In this document: one piece after another, positions 31,351-39,389 of the stretch
Position numbering within the stretch: the first letter of the stretch is position 1
Layout of the letters: each line of letters begins with the position of its first letter
Assembly (NCBI GenBank): GCA_026129255.1
Contig: JAHCIJ010000001.1
Span: 248,001-312,000 of the forward strand
Reading direction: 5' to 3'
Length of the DNA stretch: 64,000 nucleotides
From: Anaerolineales bacterium
Lineage (GTDB): Bacteria > Chloroflexota > Anaerolineae > Anaerolineales > UBA11579
Position numbers and translations under genes: made by a program
Notes under the pieces: generated by a model
Database searches by the model: none
What the model was told of the DNA's origin: nothing
Seen by the model: the letters and a program-made list of their open reading frames with translations, nothing else

Positions 31351-33984
31351 ATGAATAACGAACTAACTCGCATCCTGAACAGTCGCAGCAAACTGCCGCG
31401 CACTGACCTGACCCAATTCAACCGAGACGAAGCCGCCGAGGGCGGCTGCGGCGTCATCGGCATGGCCAGCAGCGAGCGCGTGGCCGCCCGCCACATGCTG
31501 GCCGCCCTGGCGCAGATGAGCAACCGCGGCAACGGCAAGGGCGGCGGCATCGCCGCCGTGGGCCTGGACGCGGCTGAATTCGGTGTCAGCCCAGATGTGC
31601 TGCACAATGACTACTTGCTTGCCATGGCCTACATGGACCCAGCGGCGCGTGCTGAAGTCGAAGCGCAGTACATCCACCCTGTCTTCGAGATTGACCATGT
31701 GCGCGAGCAACCCCACATGGCTGACTACACCCAGATCACCGGGCTGGATGTGCGCCCGCCGGATGTGGTGCAATACTTCGTGCGCCCCAAAGCCGCCGCG
31801 CTGTCCGCCTTCCGTGCCGAGCATGACTTCATGAACTTGCCGGAGCGCGCCGTCGAAGACGAGTACGTCTACCAGAATAGCTTCAAGATCAACACCACCT
31901 ATTACGCCTCGCTGGGTGAGAAGCGCGCCTTTGTGCTCTCGCATGCCAAGAACCTGCTGGTGCTCAAAATGGTTGGTTATGGCGATGATGTCATCCGCTA
32001 TTACCAGTTGGAAGATATGCACGCCCATGTGTGGATTGGCCATCACCGCTATCCCACCAAGGGACGCGTATGGCACCCCGGCGGCGCCCATCCCTTCATT
32101 GGCATGAACGAGGCCCTGGTGCACAACGGCGACTTTGCCAACCACGCCTCCATCAGCGAGTATCTAGCCCAGCGCAACATCTACCCGCTGTACCTCACCG
32201 ATACCGAAGTGGCCGTGCAGGTCTTTGACCTGCTGTATCGCACCTACAACTATCCGCTCGAGTATGTTATTGAAGCTCTCGCGCCCACCACTGAGCGTGA
32301 CTACACCTTGCTCCCTGCTGACAAGCAGCGCATCTACTCCATGCTACAGAGCAGCCACATTCACTCCTCGCCGGATGGGCCGTGGTTCTTCCTCATCGCC
32401 CAGTCTGATGAGGGCGGGCAGGGCGAGGCGGTCTACCGCCTCACCGGCATCACCGATACCAGCATGCTGCGCCCGCAGGTCTTCGCCTGGCAAGAGAGTA
32501 CCGTGGATGGCGAAACCGTCTCGATCGCGCTGGCCGCCTCTGAGAAGCAAGGCATCGACGCCGCCATGATCAGCCTGGCCGCCGAAGACCCGCGCTTTTG
32601 GTCACGCGCCGACCGCTACTGGAACGCCCGCGGCGGCAGCCACACGGATGGCGGCGCGTTCCTCTTCAGCGTGCATGATGACTATAAGACCAAGCCCAAG
32701 CTGGTGCTCACCAACAAATTTGGTGAGCCCGTCAAGCAGCCCACCAGCCGCCCGGCCTATGACCGCGCGGCGTACAGCCCCGCTGCCATGGCGCTGCCAA
32801 CTGGCAGCGCCGCCGAGCTGTACGACTGGGCGCAGACCCAGCTGCCCAGCTGGAGCTACCAGCAGGCACAAGACTTCCTGGCCGGCGTTGAAGCCAGCGC
32901 CAATGGCGAAGCCAATGATGCCGGCCGCGCCCGCGCCATCGAGTTGCTCTCGCTGCTCATGGACCGCCGCTATCCCACCGGCAGCCTGCGCCGCAGCAGC
33001 TTGGTATCGCTGGTGGACGCCAGCTTGGAGCGCGTGATGGCGGCCATCAAAGCCGCGCCAAGTGAAGGCTACGTCTATCACACATACGGTGCCAATGTGC
33101 CCAAAGCTGCCAACCTCACGCAAACGCTCATTCTGGATGCACAGGGTTACCCGCCGCAGGGCGATGACTCGGTGGGCCGTGAAGTGCAGCGCATCGTTGA
33201 GGCGGGCTTCCGTTACATCATCGTTATTCACCTGCGCGGCCAGCGCTTCATTGGCAATGGCATCGGCACCAACACGCAGGATGTGCACATTCACACCTAC
33301 GGCTCGGCAGGCGACTATCTCGCTTCCGGTATGGACGGCGCAACCATCACCGTGCACAACAACGGGCAGGACCAGCTGGCCCAGATCATGAAAGCTGGAC
33401 GCCTCGTCGTGCACGGCGATGTCGGCCAGACCTTCATGTATGGCGCCAAGGGTGGCAGCGCCTTCATCCTCGGCAACGCCGCCGGCCGCCCGCTCATCAA
33501 CGCGGTGGGCAAACCGCGCGTGGTCATCAACGGCACTTGTCTTGACTATCTGGCTGAATCCTTCATGGCCGGCGACCCGCTCAACGGCGGCGGCTTTGTG
33601 GTGCTCAACGGCATCATGTTTGACGAAGACGGCCAGATCGCTGAGCTCGAAACACCGTACCCGGGCAGCAACCTGTTCTCGCTGGCCTCCGGCGGCGCCA
33701 TCTACGTGCGTGACCCACACCAGCGCGTTGTGAGTGAGCAACTCAACGGCGGCGAGTTCGTTCCACTCAGCGAGGCTGACTGGCAGCTGATCCTGCCGTA
33801 TCTTGAAGAGAACGAGCGCCTCTTCGGTATCCCGCTCACCCGCCTGCTCGAGGTGGACGGCGCAGCCCGCGCTCCGCACGAGGTCTACCGCAAGATCCAG
33901 CCCGGCTCCGTACGCGCCCTGCAAGCTGAGGAAGCCTGGGTCACCAAAGCCAAGACGCCTACTACTACTGGCGGTGGACACTAA
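31351..33984 (+). CDS. Class II glutamine amidotransferase fused to glutamate-synthase GXGXG domain
   Basis: An 877-residue protein. A 32-residue propeptide precedes the catalytic Cys33 (EGGCGVIGMASS). The Ntn amidotransferase domain extends to about residue 390, with HHRYPTKGRVWHPGGAHPF and LVHNGDFANH. A middle region of roughly 200 residues is not recognised. The C-terminal beta-helix resembles the glutamate-synthase alpha C-terminus (MDGATITVHNNGQDQ, GDVGQTFMYGAKGGSAFI, GGGFVVLNG). It would hydrolyse glutamine and pass ammonia to the FMN protein encoded at 29406. The ribosome site ggag lies 6 nt before the ATG. The split and fused arrangement differs from standard GltB, where all parts are one chain. 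Confidence 0.88.
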   Translation: MNNELTRILNSRSKLPRTDLTQFNRDEAAEGGCGVIGMASSERVAARHMLAALAQMSNRGNGKGGGIAAVGLDAAEFGVSPDVLHNDYLLAMAYMDPAARAEVEAQYIHPVFEIDHVREQPHMADYTQITGLDVRPPDVVQYFVRPKAAALSAFRAEHDFMNLPERAVEDEYVYQNSFKINTTYYASLGEKRAFVLSHAKNLLVLKMVGYGDDVIRYYQLEDMHAHVWIGHHRYPTKGRVWHPGGAHPFIGMNEALVHNGDFANHASISEYLAQRNIYPLYLTDTEVAVQVFDLLYRTYNYPLEYVIEALAPTTERDYTLLPADKQRIYSMLQSSHIHSSPDGPWFFLIAQSDEGGQGEAVYRLTGITDTSMLRPQVFAWQESTVDGETVSIALAASEKQGIDAAMISLAAEDPRFWSRADRYWNARGGSHTDGGAFLFSVHDDYKTKPKLVLTNKFGEPVKQPTSRPAYDRAAYSPAAMALPTGSAAELYDWAQTQLPSWSYQQAQDFLAGVEASANGEANDAGRARAIELLSLLMDRRYPTGSLRRSSLVSLVDASLERVMAAIKAAPSEGYVYHTYGANVPKAANLTQTLILDAQGYPPQGDDSVGREVQRIVEAGFRYIIVIHLRGQRFIGNGIGTNTQDVHIHTYGSAGDYLASGMDGATITVHNNGQDQLAQIMKAGRLVVHGDVGQTFMYGAKGGSAFILGNAAGRPLINAVGKPRVVINGTCLDYLAESFMAGDPLNGGGFVVLNGIMFDEDGQIAELETPYPGSNLFSLASGGAIYVRDPHQRVVSEQLNGGEFVPLSEADWQLILPYLEENERLFGIPLTRLLEVDGAARAPHEVYRKIQPGSVRALQAEEAWVTKAKTPTTTGGGH

Positions 33985-34409
33985 ACAATGGAGTAGGGAC
34001 GGTCTCATACCGTCCCGTCATCCTTCCTGCCAACCAAAGAGCCGCCCTTAAGGGCGGCTCTTTGTCTTCACGTGTCATTCCGACCGGGTGCTTAGGCAGC
34101 ACCAGCATGCCAAACCCTGCTCAGGGAGGAATCCTTATAGACAGGTCTTCCAAAAATAGAGAGCGTTTATAACTGGTCAGCAAGGATCCTTCGCTTCGCT
34201 CAGGATGCACACTTTAGGCTTCCGTGTCATTCCGACCGGGTGCTTAGCTCATCACCAGAACGCCGAACCCGTACCAGGGAGGAATCCTTATAGGCAAGTC
34301 TTCCAAAATAGCGTGCGTTTATAGATCCGCACCCAGAGTACCACGCGCACAGACCGCAAAGCGGCATGTGGCTCGCAATGACTAGCTAAAACAGGTCTAT
34401 AATTAACCC
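33985..34409. repeat. Intergenic block of dispersed repeats, no gene
   Basis: A GTAGGGACGG..CCGTCCC hairpin (33993-34016) is followed by the terminator. Then come two roughly 100-bp direct copies (34072-34172 and 34223-34325) that begin GTGTCATTCCGACCGGGTGC, contain GGGAGGAATCCTTATAG and end with AGTCTTCCAAAA and GCGTTTATA-like words. Between them is a CAAGGATCCTTCGCTTCGCTCAGGATG segment of the same family. No coding frame of quality is present. Confidence 0.75.
34036..34063 (+). terminator. Intrinsic terminator after the amidotransferase gene
   Basis: AAAGAGCCGCCC-TTAA-GGGCGGCTCTTT, a perfect 12-bp stem, then TTGTCTTC. It lies 52 bp beyond the stop codon and closes the glutamate-synthase-like operon. 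Confidence 0.88.
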
Positions 34410-34742
34410 ATGGCCAAGCAAGAAACCATCACTACCGAAACCCCGCCGCTGGCTGCCTACGGCAGCACCGTCATCGGCATCCCTATCATCCTTACCGCCA
34501 TCCGTTGCACCCTGCAATACATCATCGTTCCCTTGGTGGTGCCGCTGCTGGGCTGGGGCGATACCTTCTCCCCGTTGGTCAACATTGGGGCAGGGGCGTT
34601 GGCTATCGGCGTCATCGGCTACAACCTAGTTACGTTGTGGAACACCAACTGGCGCAAGCGCTATCTGCTCATTGCAGCCATCTTTGTGCCCTTTATTGTT
34701 ATCTCAGCCTACTTCGACTACATCAAGTACATCGGCGGCTAG
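34410..34742 (+). CDS. Small membrane protein of unknown function
   Basis: A 110-residue protein with three hydrophobic helices: GIPIILTAIRCTLQYIIVPL, VNIGAGALAIGVIGYNLVTL and LLIAAIFVPFIVISAYF. A short polar N terminus and the positive NWRKR loop suggest a cytoplasmic loop between helices 2 and 3. I do not recognise a family. The TATAAT box at 34398-34403 ends 6 nt before the ATG, indicating a leaderless transcript. It ends 19 bp before the terminator shared with tRNA-Leu. Confidence 0.75.
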   Translation: MAKQETITTETPPLAAYGSTVIGIPIILTAIRCTLQYIIVPLVVPLLGWGDTFSPLVNIGAGALAIGVIGYNLVTLWNTNWRKRYLLIAAIFVPFIVISAYFDYIKYIGG

Positions 34743-34761
34743 AGCGATACTTTGCAGAATC

Positions 34762-34793
34762 AAAACAGCCAGGCAATTGCCTGGCTGTTTTTT
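34762..34793. terminator. Bidirectional terminator between the small membrane protein and tRNA-Leu
   Basis: AAAACAGCCAGGCAA / TTGCCTGGCTGTTTT, a perfect inverted repeat with T-run on one side and A-run on the other. It can stop transcription from the plus-strand gene and from the minus-strand tRNA. Confidence 0.85.
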
Positions 34794-34796
34794 GTG

Positions 34797-34880
<84 letters not shown>

Positions 34881-34981
34881 ATTTGTTCTACTTGCGGACT
34901 GAGGGCGTATTCTAACTGGAAAATACCCCGTGTCAACGGGCAACTACAACAGGCGCCTCCTTTATAATCACAGGAATCACC

Positions 34982-37501
34982 ATGCTCACTGTTTTAGATA
35001 GCCCACTGGGCGGCATACTGTATTCCCTGTTGATGCTCCTGATGCTGTCAAGTCTCAGTCTCTGGCTGCACAACCGGGCGGGCCGCGCCGGGCTTGTGCG
35101 TGGCGTCAAGCTGGGGCTGGCCGCCCTCATGGGTTTGCGCCTGCTGCAGCTTAGTGTGTACATCTTTGCCTGGCTGGGCTGGCCGCTGGCGGCCGCCGCC
35201 AGCGCTCCCGGCGAACGCGGTGTGCTGGTGCTCAGCCTGGCCATCGTGGTATGGCTGTGGGCGCGGCGTCCTGCCGCCGAGCGCCGCAGCCGCCTGATCG
35301 CCGCACTGCCGCTGGTCGGCGCCGGGCTGCTGGCGCTGCTCATGCTGCTGTATTGGCTGGGCGTACCTGCGGGCAGCAGCTTCAACTACACCGATGCAGA
35401 CTACGCCTGGAGCGCTACTGCTGGGCTGATCGCCGTGCTCGGCCTGCTACAGATCGTCGCTGGCCGCAAGGACGGCCGTCCCGGCATTGCGCTGGGTTTG
35501 ACCCAGGTCAGCTTGCTACTGCTGGGGCATGTTGTACACATCCTGCTGGCAGAGCCGTTTGGCAACCTGCCGCTGCTGGCGCAGGCCGCTGCTTTGCTGG
35601 CTACGCCGCTGCTGTTTAGCTTGCCTGACCTGCAGCCGCAACCGGCCGCGCTGCCGCAGGCTGAGATCGCCGAGTTGGACGAGTTGCTCGAGTCTTCAGA
35701 TGAGGATGCCACTCTTGAAGATGGGGGTGATGAAGACCGCTGGCCGCTCTCCTATGATGAAGACAGCGAAGACAGTGAAGAGGATTTCTTCCAGCTTGGG
35801 ACTGAACTCCCTTCAATTGAAGAGATGGAAGCTGAAGAAATTGAAGCCGAGGAGCAATTCAGCCTGTCCGTTGCTCAGTCTGCTGCCCCGGCCTTCTTTG
35901 ATGAACCCGAACCGCAGTCAGAACAACATCCGGTGATGCTCTCCGCACCGGAAGAATTGGCACGCCAAGTGGCCGAAGCGCTGGGCGCCGATGTGTGCGT
36001 GCTGGCTACTCACAACGACACGCAACTCCAGCTGGAAGTGCAGTACGGCTATAACTTGCTGCGCCAGGCGCCGCTGGAACCAGCCGACATCTCGCTGCGC
36101 GAGGTGCCGCGCCTGGCCTCCGCCCTGCAACGTGTCCGCACCCTGCGCCTGGAAGTGGATGCTGCCCCCGGTGAACTCACAGCCTTGTCGCAGGCGCTCC
36201 GTCTGAGCTTCCCCGGCCATTTATTGTTAGCCCCTTTTGACTTTCCTCAAGATCTGCGCCGTTGGGCCGTGCTGGCCATCCATCTGGAGCAACCCTGGCA
36301 AACCAGCGATGAGATCCTGCTTGAGCGGCGCACGGCAACGCTTGGCAGCGAGCTGGCCGAAACGCTGGGTGTCGTTGACCGCGTCAGCAGCCCGTCTTGG
36401 CAAACCCACCCGCTGGAGCACAGCCGTGAAGATGTGGAGACCCTGCAAGAAGAGAATGCTCGCTACCGTGCCGATGTGGAGCGCCTGCTAGCTCACATTG
36501 ATGCATTGCAGACCCAGCCAACCGGGACGGAGCTGGAAGCAGGACAGGGCACAGGGCTCTCCGCCTTGCAGCAGGAGAACCAGCGCCTCAAACAGTCGCT
36601 GGCCGATCTGCAGGCGGCCCCGGCGGCCAGTAGTGGCGTGCTGGTCACCAGTTCCCACATCACGGCCGAGCAGGCCAAGGAAGAATTGCGCCTGGCGTTG
36701 GAAGAAGTGGCCGCCGTACATGCCCGCCTGGAAGTGGCCCAGCAGGCCATCACCGAGGCAGCCCAGGAGCAGCCGGATGCCCGCATTCCGGCGGAGCAGG
36801 TGGAGCTGGTCACGTCCATCGCGCAGGAGCTGCGCCAGCCGCTCTCCTCGGTGATGGGCTACACCGATCTACTGCTCGGCGAGTCGGTCGGCTTGCTCGG
36901 CGCCTTGCAGCGCAAATTCCTGGAGCGCGTGCGTAGTTCCACAGAACGCATGAATGCCCTCATCGATAATCTCATCCGTATCGCTGAGCTCGATCCCGAA
37001 GGCCAGAACGTGCAACGCGGCCGGGTAGACCTTGGCGAAGTGATCGACGATGCACTCAGCCTGCTGCGCGAGCCTATGCAGGAAAAGCGTATTGCCTTGC
37101 GCGTCAATCTGCCGCGCCAGATGCTTTCGCTCAACACCGATCGCGATGCCCTGCAGCAGATCCTCTATCACCTGCTGCAAAATGCAGATGCGGCCACCCC
37201 TGTAGGTGGGGCGATCTCGCTGGCAGCGGTATTCGAAGAGCAAGACGAACTGGGCGAGTATGTGCTCATCCAGGTCAGCGACAGCGGCGGCGGCATCCCT
37301 GAAGAAGCCCTGCCGCGCGTCTTCTCGCGGGTCTACCGCGCCCAGAACCCCGTCATCTCCGGCGTGGGTGACAGCGGCGTGGGCCTCACCATTGCCGAGA
37401 CGCTCACCAAGGCACTCGGTGGCCGTATCTGGGTGGAAAGCCAGGCCGGGGTGGGGGCAACCTTTAGTGTGCTGCTGCCCCTCACCGCCGCGGCTTCTTA
37501 G
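34982..37501 (+). CDS. Membrane histidine-kinase-like protein lacking the phosphoacceptor histidine
   Basis: An 839-residue protein. Residues 1-220 hold about seven transmembrane helices. A very acidic linker (residues 230-320), a GAF-like region and a coiled coil follow. The dimerisation helix reads SIAQELRQPLSSVMGYTDLL, so Gln615 stands where HisKA has the phosphorylated His of SHELRTPL. The ATPase domain is intact: N-box HLLQNADAATP, G1 VSDSGGGIPEEA, G2 GVGDSGVGLTIAETL. It is probably a signalling pseudokinase or regulator of other kinases rather than a classic two-component donor. No response regulator gene is adjacent; the LCP gene follows. A TATAAT box lies 13 nt upstream of the ATG. 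Confidence 0.85.
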   Translation: MLTVLDSPLGGILYSLLMLLMLSSLSLWLHNRAGRAGLVRGVKLGLAALMGLRLLQLSVYIFAWLGWPLAAAASAPGERGVLVLSLAIVVWLWARRPAAERRSRLIAALPLVGAGLLALLMLLYWLGVPAGSSFNYTDADYAWSATAGLIAVLGLLQIVAGRKDGRPGIALGLTQVSLLLLGHVVHILLAEPFGNLPLLAQAAALLATPLLFSLPDLQPQPAALPQAEIAELDELLESSDEDATLEDGGDEDRWPLSYDEDSEDSEEDFFQLGTELPSIEEMEAEEIEAEEQFSLSVAQSAAPAFFDEPEPQSEQHPVMLSAPEELARQVAEALGADVCVLATHNDTQLQLEVQYGYNLLRQAPLEPADISLREVPRLASALQRVRTLRLEVDAAPGELTALSQALRLSFPGHLLLAPFDFPQDLRRWAVLAIHLEQPWQTSDEILLERRTATLGSELAETLGVVDRVSSPSWQTHPLEHSREDVETLQEENARYRADVERLLAHIDALQTQPTGTELEAGQGTGLSALQQENQRLKQSLADLQAAPAASSGVLVTSSHITAEQAKEELRLALEEVAAVHARLEVAQQAITEAAQEQPDARIPAEQVELVTSIAQELRQPLSSVMGYTDLLLGESVGLLGALQRKFLERVRSSTERMNALIDNLIRIAELDPEGQNVQRGRVDLGEVIDDALSLLREPMQEKRIALRVNLPRQMLSLNTDRDALQQILYHLLQNADAATPVGGAISLAAVFEEQDELGEYVLIQVSDSGGGIPEEALPRVFSRVYRAQNPVISGVGDSGVGLTIAETLTKALGGRIWVESQAGVGATFSVLLPLTAAAS

Positions 37502-37505
37502 TCCT

Positions 37506-37572
37506 GAGGGAACAGACCCCTAACGTAGCGCTCGCTCTCACTCAGAGGGAACAAAACCCCTAGTCAGGCGTT
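37506..37572. repeat. Short imperfect direct repeat
   Basis: GAGGGAACAGACCCCTA and GAGGGAACAAAACCCCTA occur about 35 bp apart in the gap between the kinase-like and LCP genes. No further structure is obvious. Confidence 0.5.
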
Positions 37573-37640
37573 AACCCAGTGTGGAACAAAAACGGCTATT
37601 CTTGTACGCCGAGGCACAAGTCTTGCACACTAAACTAACC

Positions 37641-38681
37641 ATGAAGCGCGTCCTGCTCGCTCTTATCCTGATCCCTGCGCTTGTTCTCGCCGCGTGCCAG
37701 CCTGCTGCCTCCCAGGCCACCGCAGCCGTGCTGGGCACGCCGACCCCTACACCGTTTCTGCCTGCCGGGCCGGTCAGCAATGAGCCGCTGCCCACCGTTG
37801 AAATCCTCGAGGAGCTGGTAGACCTCGGCTTTGGTGACTTCCCCGGCCCCACGGAACCTTCGGACCTCGATATTCCCAGCCAGATGGGCAAGCTGCCTCA
37901 GCCGGATGGCCAGATCAATATCCTCATTCTGGGCAGCGACCAGCGCCCCAATGACGGCGGTTTCCGCACCGATGTGATCGAGCTGCTCACCATCAATACG
38001 CAAGACAAGACGGTCAGCCTGACCTCCTTCCCGCGTGACCTCTATGTCTATCACCCTGGCTGGCGCATCACGCGCATCAACGCCGGCATGCAACGTGGCG
38101 GGTTTGAAATGATGGCCGATACTATGGCCTACAACTTCGGCGTCAAGCCGGATTATTACGTCCTGATCAACTTTAGCGGTTTCATGCAAATGGTGGACGC
38201 GCTCGGCGGCGTAGATGTGCAAGTCGCCCGCCCATTGTGGGATGAGCGCGAAGGCCCCGGCGATTTCAGCGTGCCCTCCGGGCAAGTGCACATGGATGGC
38301 GAGACCGCCCTCTGGTATGTGCGCTCACGCGGCACCACCAGCGATTACGACCGCGGCCGCCGCCACCAGGAGATGATCACGGCCATCTTCTTCCGCCTGC
38401 TCAGCCTCAATGCGCTGGTGCGCGCGCCTGAGCTGTACTCACAGTATCAGCAGATGGTGCGCACCAACATCACCCTGGCGGATGCGCTGGCGTTGCTGCC
38501 CATGGCCAACGCCATTCGAGACACGCAAGCCATCCACCGCTTCTCCATTGGGCCGGATGATGTCACCCCCTGGCGCAACAGCGTGGGCAGCGCCGTGCTG
38601 GTGCCCAACCAGGAACGCGTGCGCCGCATCATGTTGCAAGCCCTCAGCTCGCCGGAGTCCAGCGCAGCTGGTGGCCCCTAA
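37641..38681 (+). CDS. LytR-CpsA-Psr (LCP) family lipoprotein
   Basis: A 346-residue exported protein. The signal peptide LLALILIPALVLAAC carries a lipobox; a Pro/Thr-rich linker follows. The LCP domain has NILILGSDQRPNDGGFRTD (pyrophosphate-binding Arg and Asp), VSLTSFPRDLYVY and INFSGFMQMVDALGGVDV. These enzymes attach polyprenyl-phosphate-linked glycopolymers to the cell wall or surface proteins. It could act on products of the glycosyltransferases in this window. The start at 37641 is chosen because the signal peptide begins there. The DivIC-like gene follows 39 bp later. Confidence 0.92.
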   Translation: MKRVLLALILIPALVLAACQPAASQATAAVLGTPTPTPFLPAGPVSNEPLPTVEILEELVDLGFGDFPGPTEPSDLDIPSQMGKLPQPDGQINILILGSDQRPNDGGFRTDVIELLTINTQDKTVSLTSFPRDLYVYHPGWRITRINAGMQRGGFEMMADTMAYNFGVKPDYYVLINFSGFMQMVDALGGVDVQVARPLWDEREGPGDFSVPSGQVHMDGETALWYVRSRGTTSDYDRGRRHQEMITAIFFRLLSLNALVRAPELYSQYQQMVRTNITLADALALLPMANAIRDTQAIHRFSIGPDDVTPWRNSVGSAVLVPNQERVRRIMLQALSSPESSAAGGP

Positions 38682-38685
38682 CAAC

Positions 38686-38714
38686 TTGCCAGCGCTTTTT
38701 CATGCAGGTACACT
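38686..38714 (+). promoter_or_regulatory. Promoter of the DivIC/FtsB-like gene
   Basis: TTGCCA (38686-38691), 17-bp spacer, TACACT (38709-38714), and 6 nt to the ATG. A complete promoter placed so that the transcript would start at the start codon. Confidence 0.5.
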
Positions 38715-38720
38715 CCATTC

Positions 38721-39107
38721 ATGCTGCGTAAACTGGATCTAACGACGAAACGCATGTGGTTCGGGCTCGGTGTGCTGGCCTTGCTCATCGTGCTGTTCGG
38801 ATTCAGCCGCCGCGTTGCAGAATTCTCTCGTTTGAACGACCAACTGGATCGCGAGGAAGCGTACATCACGGAATTGGCAGCCACGCAGCAAAGCCTGCAA
38901 GATCGCATCGCCTACGCCAACTCCGAAGCTGCGGTAGAAGAGTGGGCACGCGAGCAGGGCCGCTGGGCGCGCCCAGGAGACTTCCCCGTGATCCCGCTGC
39001 CGCCAGCAGACTTCACCCCGCAGGCGCCGATACCCCAAGCGGAGTTCAACACCGCCGCCAGCAACTTCGAGATCTGGTGGAATTGGTTTTTTTACCGCGG
39101 GCCTTGA
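38721..39107 (+). CDS. Septum formation initiator family protein (DivIC/FtsB-like)
   Basis: A 128-residue bitopic protein. One transmembrane helix (VLALLIVLFGFSRRV, near residues 12-28) is followed by a coiled coil (FSRLNDQLDREEAYITELAATQQSLQDRI). Then comes the motif AAVEEWAREQGRWARPGD, a common ending of DivIC-like domains, and a Pro-rich tail. It would be a small divisome protein. The tail of about 45 residues is longer than in the minimal FtsB. It lies directly before the initiator tRNA gene. Confidence 0.8.
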   Translation: MLRKLDLTTKRMWFGLGVLALLIVLFGFSRRVAEFSRLNDQLDREEAYITELAATQQSLQDRIAYANSEAAVEEWAREQGRWARPGDFPVIPLPPADFTPQAPIPQAEFNTAASNFEIWWNWFFYRGP

Positions 39108-39143
39108 CGTTGCCACAACACAGATGGTATTATCTTGCTTCAT

Positions 39144-39215
39144 CGCGGGGTGGAGCAGTGGCAGCTCGTCGGGCTCATAACCCGAAGGTCACAGGTTCGA
39201 GTCCTGTCCCCGCTA
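39144..39215 (+). tRNA. Initiator tRNA-fMet (CAT)
   Basis: Acceptor CGCGGGG against CCCCGCT leaves C1 unpaired with T72, the hallmark of bacterial initiator tRNA. D-arm GAGCAGTGGCAGCTC, anticodon arm TCGGG-CTCATAA-CCCGA with the three G-C pairs, T-arm ACAGG-TTCGAGT-CCTGT. CCA is not encoded. A terminator hairpin follows at once. Confidence 0.95.
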
Positions 39216-39222
39216 CTGAAAT

Positions 39223-39252
39223 AAAACAGCCAGCATTTGCTGGCTGTTTTGT
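39223..39252 (+). terminator. Intrinsic terminator after initiator tRNA
   Basis: AAAACAGCCAGCA / TGCTGGCTGTTTT, followed by GTTTCC. It starts 8 nt after the tRNA discriminator base. Confidence 0.85.
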
Positions 39253-39260
39253 TTCCTGGA

Positions 39261-39305
39261 TCTCGTCGGGCTCATAACCCGAAGGTTCCAGGTTGAGTCC
39301 TTGTT
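39261..39305 (+). pseudogene. Remnant of initiator tRNA (anticodon and part of T arm)
   Basis: tCTCGTCGGGCTCATAACCCGAAGGT repeats the D-arm end, anticodon arm and variable loop of the tRNA at 39144 exactly, followed by a decayed T arm (ccaggttgagtcctt). The acceptor and D arm are missing, so it cannot be a functional tRNA. It may be a decayed tandem copy or the remnant of an integration event at the tRNA. Confidence 0.8.
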
Positions 39306-39389
39306 TTGTAACCAAGATCGCTGGCAAAGGCGATTTTTTGTTTGGCTCAAATCCCTAATCACCTTCATCCTTGCCTTACAATTCGTCGC

